Assembly (NCBI GenBank): GCA_002504525.1
Contig: DATD01000013.1
Location: forward strand, 12,845-40,672
Reading direction: 5' to 3'
Length of the DNA: 27,828 nucleotides
Source: Methanomassiliicoccus sp. UBA345
GTDB taxonomy: Archaea > Thermoplasmatota > Thermoplasmata > Methanomassiliicoccales > Methanomassiliicoccaceae
Positions 8,301 through 15,157 of this stretch are shown piece after piece. Within the stretch, counting starts at the first letter, position 1. Each line of letters begins with the position of its first letter. Under the pieces are notes generated by a model, which did not search any database, was not told the origin of the DNA, and saw only the letters and a list, made by a program, of their open reading frames with translations. The translations under genes and the position numbers were made by a program.

Positions 8301-10157
8301 ACCCTTTTCGCCAATTGACGTTTCCTCGGGCAGAGCGTGCCTGCTCCTACCCACCGAGAGCCATACGAACCTCCACTTGTCCTCGTCCAGCCCCTTATCG
8401 GTCAGCTTGGGTAACCAGTCGAGCCCGTATGAACCGAGCAGGTCGCTATCGTTATCTGTCTGCCTCCAGACCTCGTACATGTTCTCGAAGTAATCGACAA
8501 CGCGCCTCCTCTCCATCTCCTCTTCGCTCAGCTGCTTGTCGATTACCCCGCCGATGAAGTCATGGACAACCCGCCAGGAGCCGTCCTGGTCAGAACCCCT
8601 ACGCTCGAGTATATAGGCGCCCACCAGCTCGTCCAAGGCGTCCTTGATGAGGTCGTGGTCGTAGTCATTGAGGCCCGGGTTCATGCCTATCCGCTCCGCG
8701 ATGTCGTTGAAGCGCAAAGGGCCCTTAGTCATAGCCTGAGCAGCATACGAGAGTATCTCTCTCTTCAACGGGTCGCTCAAGAATCTCTTCACGAGCATTT
8801 CTCCGGTGGCTTCCTCGACCCATGACCGGACCAGTCCCTTCTCGAACCTGACACTCTTTTCGAGCTTCCTCAGGACCATCTGGAGATAGACAAGCCCATA
8901 CTGGCCGCTCTCACCATGAAGCGCTGACAGCTCCTCTACAATGGCATCCATATCGCGCTGCCCGAGGGGTAAGGTGCCATCTTTCACCATCTGCATCAGA
9001 ATAGCCCTGTAGACCTCCTTATTGACCTTGTATGGCACTATCTCGGGCTCTTGCCTCGGTCCATATGGATCATAAGCTGCCGACATCACCCTGTCTTTCC
9101 ATTGATGAAAGGCGGTGGCCGATGATCCCTCGTCCTTAAGGGAGAGAAGGAAGTGGACACCGGGTCTGCCCAGGGTGTTGTTGATGAAGTCGCGGAAGGC
9201 CACCTCCTCCTTGCTGTCCAGCCGGCTGACCATCCTCTCGAACCCGTCGATAATGATCACTAGCTCGGTCCCCCTCCGTCTCTCCAACACGACCTCGATG
9301 AAGTCCTTCGGTGGCAGCCTCTCAAGGATGGACTCTTGCTCATGAAGCTTGTCCAGTATCTGGTGGCGGAGCTCGCCGAGACGGTCCGTGTCGATGTAAA
9401 CATAGGTCCTTGAGTCGTCGGGAGCCTTGCCGATGAGCCCTGCCTTAATCATTGAGGTCTTCCCGCTCCCTGATGGGCCCATCAGGACGGCCCAGTGGTT
9501 CTTTCCCACACTGTCTCCCACTTTCCTGAGGATCTCGTCCATTCCAAAGAGAACATCACCTTCGTCCTCCCCGAACGGTCTGATCCCGACGATTGGGTTC
9601 CGTTTAGGAACGGGCCCTACCTGTTCTGCGATTCCAAGTATGTTGAAAAGTTCCTCCAATTTGATAGGGCAGGGCGATCGGCGTACCGCACTCCAGAGGA
9701 CCAGTAGGGCCGGTTCGTCTAGTCGGGTCTGAATGTCTCCCAGTAGCTGGGAGAACTTTTTCTTTTCCCTGATGGCATGGTTGTTAACAATGATATTGGA
9801 GCTCATTAGGCGGCCATAGGTCGCCTTTATGTTCGACTTCCCTTGGTCGGTGATTTGAAAATAGAGTTCCCTCTTGGATTTGACAGGCCTACCTAAATCA
9901 GATGAGATGTCGCCCTTCTTAACGAGAGCCTTGAGACGTTTGTAAGCATTTGAGTTGGAATCCTTATGACCTAGCTGCCGCCTGATGCCCCTAGACTTGA
10001 CCCATTCCGCCTGGTCGACATATTCGCCAACGGGGTACGCCTTGCTTCTGAAATCTTGATCTTCGTCAATGTAAAGGAGGTGGGACAGGAGCGCCTCGTC
10101 AAGGCTTAACTCCATCTCAGACCTACCACTTTTCTTTGCAGCTGGCTTGGCACACAT
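5385..10157 (-). CDS. STAND-like P-loop NTPase with N-terminal winged helix and HEAT-like tail
   Basis: This is a very large 1590-aa protein. Residues ~20-115 look like a winged-helix domain. A segment GIRPFGEDEGDVLFGMDEI (191-209) matches the entry motif of STAND NTPases, followed by a Walker A GPSGSGKTS (227-235) and Walker B ELVIIIDGFER (298-308, D304). After the NTPase and a winged-helix-like region (~440-560), the remaining ~1000 residues are short alternating helices rich in Leu, typical of HEAT/ARM-type sensor repeats. STAND proteins are switches that oligomerise on binding a trigger, and many are antiphage (Avs and relatives). I see no nuclease or protease effector domain, so the winged helix may be the output, making a DNA-binding switch also possible. 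The gene starts at ATG 10157 and stands alone on the minus strand. Confidence 0.75.
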   Translation of the reverse strand: MCAKPAAKKSGRSEMELSLDEALLSHLLYIDEDQDFRSKAYPVGEYVDQAEWVKSRGIRRQLGHKDSNSNAYKRLKALVKKGDISSDLGRPVKSKRELYFQITDQGKSNIKATYGRLMSSNIIVNNHAIREKKKFSQLLGDIQTRLDEPALLVLWSAVRRSPCPIKLEELFNILGIAEQVGPVPKRNPIVGIRPFGEDEGDVLFGMDEILRKVGDSVGKNHWAVLMGPSGSGKTSMIKAGLIGKAPDDSRTYVYIDTDRLGELRHQILDKLHEQESILERLPPKDFIEVVLERRRGTELVIIIDGFERMVSRLDSKEEVAFRDFINNTLGRPGVHFLLSLKDEGSSATAFHQWKDRVMSAAYDPYGPRQEPEIVPYKVNKEVYRAILMQMVKDGTLPLGQRDMDAIVEELSALHGESGQYGLVYLQMVLRKLEKSVRFEKGLVRSWVEEATGEMLVKRFLSDPLKREILSYAAQAMTKGPLRFNDIAERIGMNPGLNDYDHDLIKDALDELVGAYILERRGSDQDGSWRVVHDFIGGVIDKQLSEEEMERRRVVDYFENMYEVWRQTDNDSDLLGSYGLDWLPKLTDKGLDEDKWRFVWLSVGRSRHALPEETSIGEKGIMVLLELLRTHPMSKDVVDILVRAAEMGLRKMREENRRALIDKAIAHFGGYPIEAQIGVLDMVSRLTSHLSAESTLKLINVLRAPETDVEVKRKTIALLARFDLEALLPLLHSDEVGPLHKLEIIKIIGKSGGAQHVRELLPFLRPDIWEPGPLRTGAGLQASRIHNTMVSYSRWLTSRTAEALTGIVDASATSDLIVLLEDEEVDRLDVIRLLGETKDALAVPALIGHVSVSKAKVEMKSGLGRFLSVHGTVLREIGQQSELDKVISEWDSLSEEQIVIRLRVVSRSLSEAWHRDGRGSIDPLLWCMVNEIWECMAMNDAYLVHDVLLALAKIGGKEGTRAFLEVIHLSLGGQYWLGEYYSSPHEFILQCLNDIEPSTCRLDREICLSLLTTLMSDEQPFTVLGPIEDIIRFMFTNDCQFLSRLESMIIEEEKPMAAQVLRKVFCLSAVGTMPKTRLRFVLEMPPSGFRSLRHFYENTDWSHFKDDIFPLLNDEELTRVHGGSVWCSLIEIFRWVDTSKADPYELANFMLAHLREKELEDLAPKLAQAIRGAGDFASLVDALLRDCKGDRPELQDAVFALAERLVLGYADDMARLLEQMGRDRLMDMIDWSLDRGHCFIGISLLTRLEGVQAVTRAEVVDRLSKEKAWNAITQNLAFLSHRDDLFPVLTDLLRGKGVNLLLSSVVRERRELLYDCLPLIEAAAVPGDFAALLPYAIEGEKGWRDDVARILLKIDLDRAFSLLVTRALVASGVMYAEWPSDGISLEEQRRALLNDFEDRRGAVLEKLRGVFHERLRASDITIALDSEQMFQATFPVMREAIYCNNELAFDTEKAALVAFEEIMNRDDPSWLSLLKRLYDVLPEFVLSNSGKLLGPQTVQAIRRFDDGEWVCYWLLEHLGKDDGMGQEALAAILDHDMDILFLAFYRGRYQDAREVLERAIKRMPDKERKAKRILRAVDDEEEKAKKVRFLF

Positions 10158-10185
10158 GACGCAAAGGAATCACCGGCCTGAATAT

Positions 10186-10200
10186 TAAGCCTTTAAAGAA
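10186..10200 (-). promoter_or_regulatory. TATA-like region of the STAND-like gene
   Basis: On the minus strand the block reads TTTTCTTTAAAGG and lies about 30-40 bases upstream of the ATG at 10157, with a second AT-rich stretch (TTAATATT) closer in. Either could place the transcription start at or just before the start codon. No ribosome binding site is obvious. Confidence 0.35.
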
Positions 10201-10442
10201 AATTTCAAGAAAATTTCACACTCCCTAACATATCCTTGCGTCGAGCTCGTTCCTTCATGCGCTCGGAGGCAATTGAGACGGATAAACGATTGACCAGTGC
10301 GAACGAGATGGCGACGGTCTTTCCCAGGGGGCAACTCGGTGTCGTAGAATGCAGGTGCGGAAAGCCCCGCAACTTCTTCGAGTGGAGGAACAGCGTCGCC
10401 GGCCAGTGGCTCCGGTATGTCGTAAGCCGGTCAGAGCGGATT

Positions 10443-11066
10443 ATGGGATCGAACGTTCTCTTCTTCGACGTGGAGTTCCGTGGGGACCGAGCCCTTGAGC
10501 CAGAGCTGGTCTGCTGGACTGAAACTAGGCCACCCCAAGGCTCCCGCGTCCACGGCATCGCCTGGAGAGGCGATGAGATAGCGATAGCCGAGCTCAGAAG
10601 GGCGTTCTGGAGGGCCGACCTCGTGGTAGGCTACAATTGCTTCACCCTTGACCTGCCAGCACTGTCGAAGTGGGGAATCGATGCAAGGAGCATCCTCCTG
10701 AAGGTGGTCGATTTCTACCAGTTCCTCTTCAAGTTCGTCTCGTCCGTGAACGAGGGCTCCTTATCTTCGGTATCAGCTCTCAATGGCGGGGAGGTCAAGT
10801 ACCACAGGCGTGACAGTTCTAGGGGAGAGACCCAGAAACAGTGCCAGCGGGATGTCAAGATGTTAATGGGGGTCTTCGAGCGCGTCCTAAACGGGCGGTT
10901 CTGCACCTCGCGGTTTGGGCCTCTTGAGACGGGGAAGATATGGTGGGAGGACATCAGCGCTCGAACAGGCTCAGCCCCATATATCGATCACGACCTCAAA
11001 GCCTGCTCCTCCGCATGCCATCAGGTTGGAGCCGGATCGGTTGACTTGGGGGCGGGTGCCCTTTGA
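10443..11066 (+). CDS. RNase H-like DEDD 3'-5' exonuclease-like protein
   Basis: From ATG 10443 the protein is 207 aa and begins MGSNVLFFDVEF, a motif I (DxE) right at the N-terminus as in many DEDD exonucleases. VVGYNCFTLDLPAL matches motif II (NxxxFDxP-like, with D), and CQRDV in a later helix fits motif III. The frame is open further upstream to an ATG at 10236, but that extra ~69 residues show no domain and the exonuclease motif placement favours 10443. The family trims single-stranded DNA or RNA 3' ends using two metal ions. The last ~35 residues (Ser/Ala/Gly-rich) look unlike a folded domain. The stop overlaps the TTG start of the radical SAM gene, so the two are probably co-translated. 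Function within the pair is unknown. Confidence 0.6.
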   Translation: MGSNVLFFDVEFRGDRALEPELVCWTETRPPQGSRVHGIAWRGDEIAIAELRRAFWRADLVVGYNCFTLDLPALSKWGIDARSILLKVVDFYQFLFKFVSSVNEGSLSSVSALNGGEVKYHRRDSSRGETQKQCQRDVKMLMGVFERVLNGRFCTSRFGPLETGKIWWEDISARTGSAPYIDHDLKACSSACHQVGAGSVDLGAGAL

Positions 11067-12646
11067 CAGGCTCTACAGATGGACTGGAGGGGTTCCGGGT
11101 CCTCTTCGTTTACCCGAATTTCATGCTGACGACGCACGCACCGATGAGCATCCCCGTTCTGGACAAGTGCTTGAGGCAGCACGGCATCGAGACGCGGCTG
11201 TTCGACACTACCCTCTACAGGACGGAGGCGACGAGCTACGATCAGCACAAGGTCGACACGCTACAGATGAAGGAGTTCTCCTACGGCGAGGATGGCCCCA
11301 GGCTAAAGGCCTCCGACCTCTTTGAGGACCTGCGGCGCGTGGCGGCCGAATTTAGGCCGAACCTTTTGGCGATCACCATCGTGGAGCCCACATTCCCTCT
11401 CGCCACTAGAATCGTCCAGTCCCTGAGACACCTCCATATCCCGACGATCGCGGGCGGGGTGTTCCCGACCCTTAACCCTGAGATTGTCCTCGGCGTAGAC
11501 GGCATCGACATGGTTTGCACCGGGGAGGGAGAGCAGGCCCTAGTGGAGCTTTGCGGGCACATGTCGTCGGGCCGTGACCCTGCTGAGATAAGGAACCTTA
11601 TACTGAAGAGGGATGGACGCATCGTTGTCAACGGCATCAGGCCCCCTGTGAACATGGACGGATTGCCCTTCCCCGACCTTGACATGTTCGAGAGGTGCAC
11701 CCTCGTGAGGGCCAAGCACGGGCGTACCTATCTCATGGTCAACGTGGAGGTCGACCGGGGTTGTCCCTACGACTGCACATACTGCAGCGCACCGGCATTG
11801 AGGCGCGTGTATAGAGGGGCTGGCTACCAGTACTTTAGGCATAAGAGCGTCGACCAGGCCATCGCCGAGATAAGGCAACTATGTGAGAGGTACCGCCCGG
11901 ACTACATCAACCTGTGCTCGGAAAACATATTGCTGAGGGACCACCAGGACCTCTGCGAGCTTGCAGAGAGGTACTCGAAAGAGGTCGCCCTGCCGTTCTG
12001 GTGCCAGACCAGGCCGGAGACCGTCACCGAGGACAAGGTCGCCTTGCTTAGGGAGATGGGGTGCGACAACATCCAGGTGGGTCTCGAGCACGGCAACGAA
12101 CGGCTCAGGAACGAACTCCTGAGACGATACTGCTCCAACGCTCAGATCGTAAAGGCAGGTAAAGTGATCAAGAGTGCCGGCATCAGGTTCACCACCAACA
12201 ACATCATCGGCCTGCCAGGAGAGACCAGGGAGCTCGTGTTCGACACCATCAACCTCAATCGAGAGATAGGCCCAGACTCATCCAAGGTCTACATGTTCTC
12301 ACCGTACCGAGGAACGGAGCTCCACAGGTTCTGCGTGGAGAAAGGCTACATCGACAACAGCGCCGGGTTCTATCGCTTCACTGATGGAGCGGAGCTCAGG
12401 AACCAGCCGCTGTCCCACCAAGAGTACAAGGGGCTCCAGCGGACCTTTAACCTCTATGTGAGATTGCCCGAGACATTGTACGGTAGGATCAAGGTGGCCG
12501 AGAGGTTGGATCGAGATGGGGACCGTATGTTCAAGGAGCTACGGGATACGTATTATGAGGTGATCTTCCCAGATGCAGGTGGGCCACATGGCGCAGAAGA
12601 GGTCCGTTCGGATTCAGAGCTGTTAAATCGATGTATTAAGGCGTAG
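11063..12646 (+). CDS. Radical SAM protein with B12-binding-type N-terminal domain
   Basis: This 527-aa protein has a Rossmann-like N-terminal domain (~10-190) with the B12-binding layout of the BchE/MiaB-like superfamily: LDKCLRQHGIETRLFD, LLAITIVEPTFPLA, then IAGGVFPTLNPE. The base-off DxHxxG histidine motif is not visible. The radical SAM core follows with C234-x3-C238-x2-C241 (RGCPYDCTYCSAP), which binds the [4Fe-4S] cluster that cleaves S-adenosylmethionine. Downstream, GCDNIQVGLEHGNERLRNELL and NNIIGLPGET are typical radical SAM strand motifs. Relatives carry out methylations, cyclisations and thiolations; the substrate is not predictable here. The TTG start overlaps the upstream stop, a coupling that supports this start. 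Pairing with an exonuclease-like gene is unusual. Confidence 0.8.
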   Translation: MTGSTDGLEGFRVLFVYPNFMLTTHAPMSIPVLDKCLRQHGIETRLFDTTLYRTEATSYDQHKVDTLQMKEFSYGEDGPRLKASDLFEDLRRVAAEFRPNLLAITIVEPTFPLATRIVQSLRHLHIPTIAGGVFPTLNPEIVLGVDGIDMVCTGEGEQALVELCGHMSSGRDPAEIRNLILKRDGRIVVNGIRPPVNMDGLPFPDLDMFERCTLVRAKHGRTYLMVNVEVDRGCPYDCTYCSAPALRRVYRGAGYQYFRHKSVDQAIAEIRQLCERYRPDYINLCSENILLRDHQDLCELAERYSKEVALPFWCQTRPETVTEDKVALLREMGCDNIQVGLEHGNERLRNELLRRYCSNAQIVKAGKVIKSAGIRFTTNNIIGLPGETRELVFDTINLNREIGPDSSKVYMFSPYRGTELHRFCVEKGYIDNSAGFYRFTDGAELRNQPLSHQEYKGLQRTFNLYVRLPETLYGRIKVAERLDRDGDRMFKELRDTYYEVIFPDAGGPHGAEEVRSDSELLNRCIKA

Positions 12647-12794
12647 GGGTATCTCTGTTCACAGAACCTAACGGCGGGGCCTCGCCTTCGGGCGTCGAGA
12701 ACAGCGACGGGGGGTTGGCGAAGGCGAACGCCACCAATATCACCGCCACGACGGCGACTACGGCCAACGCTCCCCATCCGGGACCACGTTTCAT
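12636..12794 (-). CDS. Small single-pass membrane or secreted protein (52 aa)
   Basis: On the minus strand an ATG at 12794 opens a 52-aa frame starting MKRGPGWGALAVVAVVAVIL. The two basic residues followed by about 20 hydrophobic residues (9-26) make a signal anchor or signal peptide. After it comes a Pro/Ser/Thr/Gly-rich tail of about 25 residues with no Cys. A symmetric AT box (ATTTAAAT) near 12841-12849 lies about 50 bases upstream and could be its TATA element. Its 3' end overlaps the convergent radical SAM gene by 11 bases. I know no family; it is supported by its composition and promoter, not by homology. Confidence 0.5.
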   Translation of the reverse strand: MKRGPGWGALAVVAVVAVILVAFAFANPPSLFSTPEGEAPPLGSVNRDTPTP

Positions 12795-12840
12795 GTACGA
12801 TATCCTGACGAGGCCAAGGTTGATAGTTCGAGGACAGCCT

Positions 12841-12849
12841 ATTTAAATT
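12841..12849 (-). promoter_or_regulatory. TATA-like box upstream of the 52-aa membrane protein
   Basis: The symmetric block TATTTAAAT stands out in a GC-rich neighbourhood. With the usual ~25-base offset, transcription would begin near 12820 and give a leader of about 25 bases before the ATG at 12794. The symmetry means it could also work rightward. Confidence 0.35.
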
Positions 12850-12921
12850 ATCTGATTCGATATGTCTTGGAGAAAGAATAGAGAAAGAACGCATCGCCCT
12901 CTGGCAATCAGGAAATTCTAA

Positions 12922-12930
12922 TTTAATATA
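12922..12930 (+). promoter_or_regulatory. TATA-like box for the HEPN fusion gene
   Basis: TTTAATATA lies 21 bases (centre) before ATG 12947 and 27 before the in-frame ATG 12953. The second spacing is the usual one for a leaderless archaeal start, so translation may begin at 12953 (protein MGKRKQG...). Confidence 0.45.
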
Positions 12931-12946
12931 GTCCAAAACCATACTC

Positions 12947-14311
12947 ATGCCCATGGGGAAGCGCAAGCAGGGAGTTCTTACTAGAGATATTTGCGATCAG
13001 CTCAAGACTGCCATCATCGATGCCGACAGATCGGACCTGACCCTCTATTGTGATCATGGTGCGAAAGGAAAATCATCATACGCCGTACCCTTCTTCGGAG
13101 AGTACGGCAACGCGACCACTCTGGCCCACATTGATATCACCATCGTTCGCGACGACAAGGTCGTACTATTCTGTGAGGTCGAAGAGAATGCCAATGATCC
13201 GAAGCGTATGATCGGTATAATCGATAACCTCTTCGTTGCCGAGCGGGCTCAGATCAATGGTAAGCCCTATGAGTTTGACGGCGCCTTCCTGGTGCTAGGT
13301 CTGTTTGTTGGAGAAGGCAAAGGAGGCGAGAAAGCTGCTGCGCTATGCTCCCGGGTCCCCTCTATCGTCCTTGAACACGCCAGGAAGGGCATGCAAGTTG
13401 TCCCCGTGATCGTGAAGAAAAAAGACGATCTCGTACCTGCTGTGAAGGAGCAAATTTGCAGGCTCATGGGGATCGAAGTTAAAGGAGGACAAACATACTC
13501 GACCGGGGACCTCTTCATTGACCTAGGCGCCGCATGCGGGTCGATCATCTCCAACCATCGGACGGAGGTTTCTACTCGCATAGTTTCCGGATTCCTAAAT
13601 GCGGCGGAAATCGACCTTAAGGCGAGTCGGTTGATGTTCAACCATGGCCTGTATGCGCCATCCACGTACCACCTCCAGCAGGCCGTAGAGAAGATGGTCA
13701 AGGCATTCTTGCTTCACATTGAGCTGATGTCACCTTCAGAGATAAGGGGCATAAGCCACAATTCCCTCCTCGGCCTCATATTGCTAGGCGAAAAGGTAAG
13801 CCCGGCCACGGAGATTCTGTCCAATCATCTCAAAGGAATAGAAACTGACTTGAGCATCCTCGATTCGTTCAACAATGATGAGGAGGTATCGAGATACACC
13901 AAGAAACAGATCGATGTGTTCCTCACCATGTTCGACAGCACCTGGACCATCGGATCCATCGGTGACCTCGCTCTACAACTGACGGGCGACCCGGAAGCCT
14001 TCAAGAAGCTTCAAGAGGCAGCCATCTTCAATTATGAACGCCCCAACGTCGCGGAGAAGTGCGAGTCGACAATCGCTCCGAGTTCCGGGAGCACCTCACA
14101 GATAGCATTTATGACGCTGGGCCTGATTCTCCTCGCCATCCCCACCTTCCCTCATGAGGCACACACCCGTTACCCTTATGACGAGGGACATCTAGGGCCG
14201 TCCGACTACACGATGGAGCTAGGTATCGTCTCGTCCACACCAGCCCTCTTGGATCGTATCGATAGAGCTATAATCAAACTCAGAGAGCTGATTAATCTCC
14301 CCAAAGAGTAG
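12947..14311 (+). CDS. Fusion of nuclease-like N-terminal domain and HEPN domain
   Basis: This 454-aa protein has two parts. Residues ~10-180 look like a restriction-endonuclease-type fold: a strand HIDITI (D63) followed by VVLFCEVEE (E77, E79), i.e. D-x13-ExE, an E-x-E variant of PD-(D/E)XK. Residues ~215-450 match a HEPN domain: ALDL-like helix with AEIDLKASRLMF, then YAPSTYHLQQAVEKMVKAFLLH, then HNSLLGL and a late AHTRYPYD segment. HEPN domains are often RNases in defence and toxin systems, but the RNase signature R-x4-6-H is not clearly present here (RGISH has only three intervening residues), so this copy may bind nucleic acid or nucleotides without cutting RNA. It stands alone, with its own leaderless-type promoter, convergent with the CARF regulator. 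Confidence 0.65.
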   Translation: MPMGKRKQGVLTRDICDQLKTAIIDADRSDLTLYCDHGAKGKSSYAVPFFGEYGNATTLAHIDITIVRDDKVVLFCEVEENANDPKRMIGIIDNLFVAERAQINGKPYEFDGAFLVLGLFVGEGKGGEKAAALCSRVPSIVLEHARKGMQVVPVIVKKKDDLVPAVKEQICRLMGIEVKGGQTYSTGDLFIDLGAACGSIISNHRTEVSTRIVSGFLNAAEIDLKASRLMFNHGLYAPSTYHLQQAVEKMVKAFLLHIELMSPSEIRGISHNSLLGLILLGEKVSPATEILSNHLKGIETDLSILDSFNNDEEVSRYTKKQIDVFLTMFDSTWTIGSIGDLALQLTGDPEAFKKLQEAAIFNYERPNVAEKCESTIAPSSGSTSQIAFMTLGLILLAIPTFPHEAHTRYPYDEGHLGPSDYTMELGIVSSTPALLDRIDRAIIKLRELINLPKE

Positions 14312-14356
14312 CGACCGGATGCTAATACTAGCGGCTGAGCTAGGAACAGAGTTACA

Positions 14357-14361
14357 TTTTT
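14357..14361 (+). terminator. T-run after the HEPN fusion gene
   Basis: Five T in a row lie about 46 bases past the stop of the 454-aa gene, in the 75-base convergent gap. Archaeal RNA polymerase commonly stops at such tracts. No hairpin precedes it. A weak call. Confidence 0.25.
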
Positions 14362-14386
14362 AGTTCGGTACACACCATCGACAGAG

Positions 14387-15088
14387 CTACGCCCATAGCC
14401 CGAAGAGGCGCCCATACTGAGTCAGTGTCACGGTCATGCATCGCCGATCGATCCAATCGCCCTTTAAATCCCGTCTCTGAACGCCCTTGGCCGTGATTAT
14501 CAGGCCACTCTGCTCTAGAATCTTAAGATTATAGCTGAGTTTCTGGGGGCTCATTGGTAACATGTGCCTCAGCTGGGCGCTGCTTGTCGTCCCCCCAAGG
14601 TCAAGGGTTGCCTTCAAGACCATGAGCTGGGCCTGATTCAAGTCTTTGGCGTAAGGTATTTTCGGAGTTGGCATTTCCACGACCAGATTCCCCAGTGAAA
14701 CCCCGGCCGGAAAATGCTTCTCGTCCATCACGTAGTACGCCCTGGCGCCAACAAAAAACGACGCCGAACAGGCCGCCCCGGCCATTAGATTGGTGCCACC
14801 TGTGATGTTGATCAATATATGCGCCTCCCTCTCCTTCTCCCTGATCTTAACGATACTGTTGATGACATCATACAGATCGAAGGGATTAATCAGCTCCAGC
14901 TCTACGCCCCTGCATCCCGCCATCCTCATCGTATCCTTGACCTCCACGGCCGTGGTGGCGTAGGGAAAGTCGGGGGTGTTGGCGCTGTGCAGGATGTACA
15001 TCTTGTCTACGGCATAGAACTGGAACCCCTTGAGAATCGGCTCCTTCGATCTGCCTAGGAGGGCGATATGCACGTTTAGAGGTTTCAT
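14387..15088 (-). CDS. CARF-domain transcriptional regulator with C-terminal winged HTH
   Basis: From ATG 15088 the protein has 233 aa (an upstream in-frame TTG at 15097 falls inside the operator-like palindrome and is less likely). The N-terminal ~140 residues form a CARF-type Rossmann fold. NVHIALLGR gives the first strand, and AHILINITGGTNLMAGAACSAS (90-110) holds the signature NITGGT loop that binds the ligand in Csm6/Csx1/Csa3-like CARF proteins. FFVGARAYYVMDE follows. Residues ~150-233 are a winged helix: AQLMVLKATLDLG, TTSSAQLRHML, SPQKLSYNLKILEQSGLI as the recognition helix and wing. Such archaeal CARF-HTH proteins (the DUF6293-like group) are thought to switch transcription on binding a cyclic oligonucleotide or similar signal. 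Divergent from the restriction operon across a short gap with a palindrome, it is the obvious candidate to control it. No CRISPR genes are nearby, so the signal source is unknown. Confidence 0.8.
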   Translation of the reverse strand: MKPLNVHIALLGRSKEPILKGFQFYAVDKMYILHSANTPDFPYATTAVEVKDTMRMAGCRGVELELINPFDLYDVINSIVKIREKEREAHILINITGGTNLMAGAACSASFFVGARAYYVMDEKHFPAGVSLGNLVVEMPTPKIPYAKDLNQAQLMVLKATLDLGGTTSSAQLRHMLPMSPQKLSYNLKILEQSGLIITAKGVQRRDLKGDWIDRRCMTVTLTQYGRLFGLWA

Positions 15089-15089
15089 A

Positions 15090-15114
15090 ATAGTCAAAAT
15101 TGGTTTTTGACTAT
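15090..15114. promoter_or_regulatory. Perfect inverted repeat, candidate operator for the CARF-HTH regulator
   Basis: ATAGTCAAAA (15090-15099) and TTTTGACTAT (15105-15114) are exact reverse complements separated by five bases. The centre-to-centre layout suits a dimeric winged-helix protein. The site touches the regulator's start codon and would cover its predicted transcription start, so binding should repress the regulator and could also influence the divergent operon that starts at 15158. Confidence 0.6.
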
Positions 15115-15120
15115 ATCAAA

Positions 15121-15136
15121 CTAATGATATATAGTC
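15121..15136. promoter_or_regulatory. Shared TATA-like element of the divergent promoters
   Basis: The nearly symmetric block CTAATGATATATAGTC is centred near 15129. Rightward, a start about 26 bases on falls at the GTG of the restriction fusion gene (15158), giving a leaderless mRNA with no ribosome binding site needed. Leftward, the same offset falls inside the palindrome at 15090-15114, about 14 bases before the regulator ATG. One TATA box may therefore serve both directions. Confidence 0.45.
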
Positions 15137-15157
15137 TGTACGAGATACTATCGCCCG

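Noticed and set aside
10236..10442. N-terminal extension of the exonuclease-like protein
   Set aside because: The extra 69 residues show no domain, and the DxE motif normally lies near the N-terminus, so ATG 10443 is preferred.
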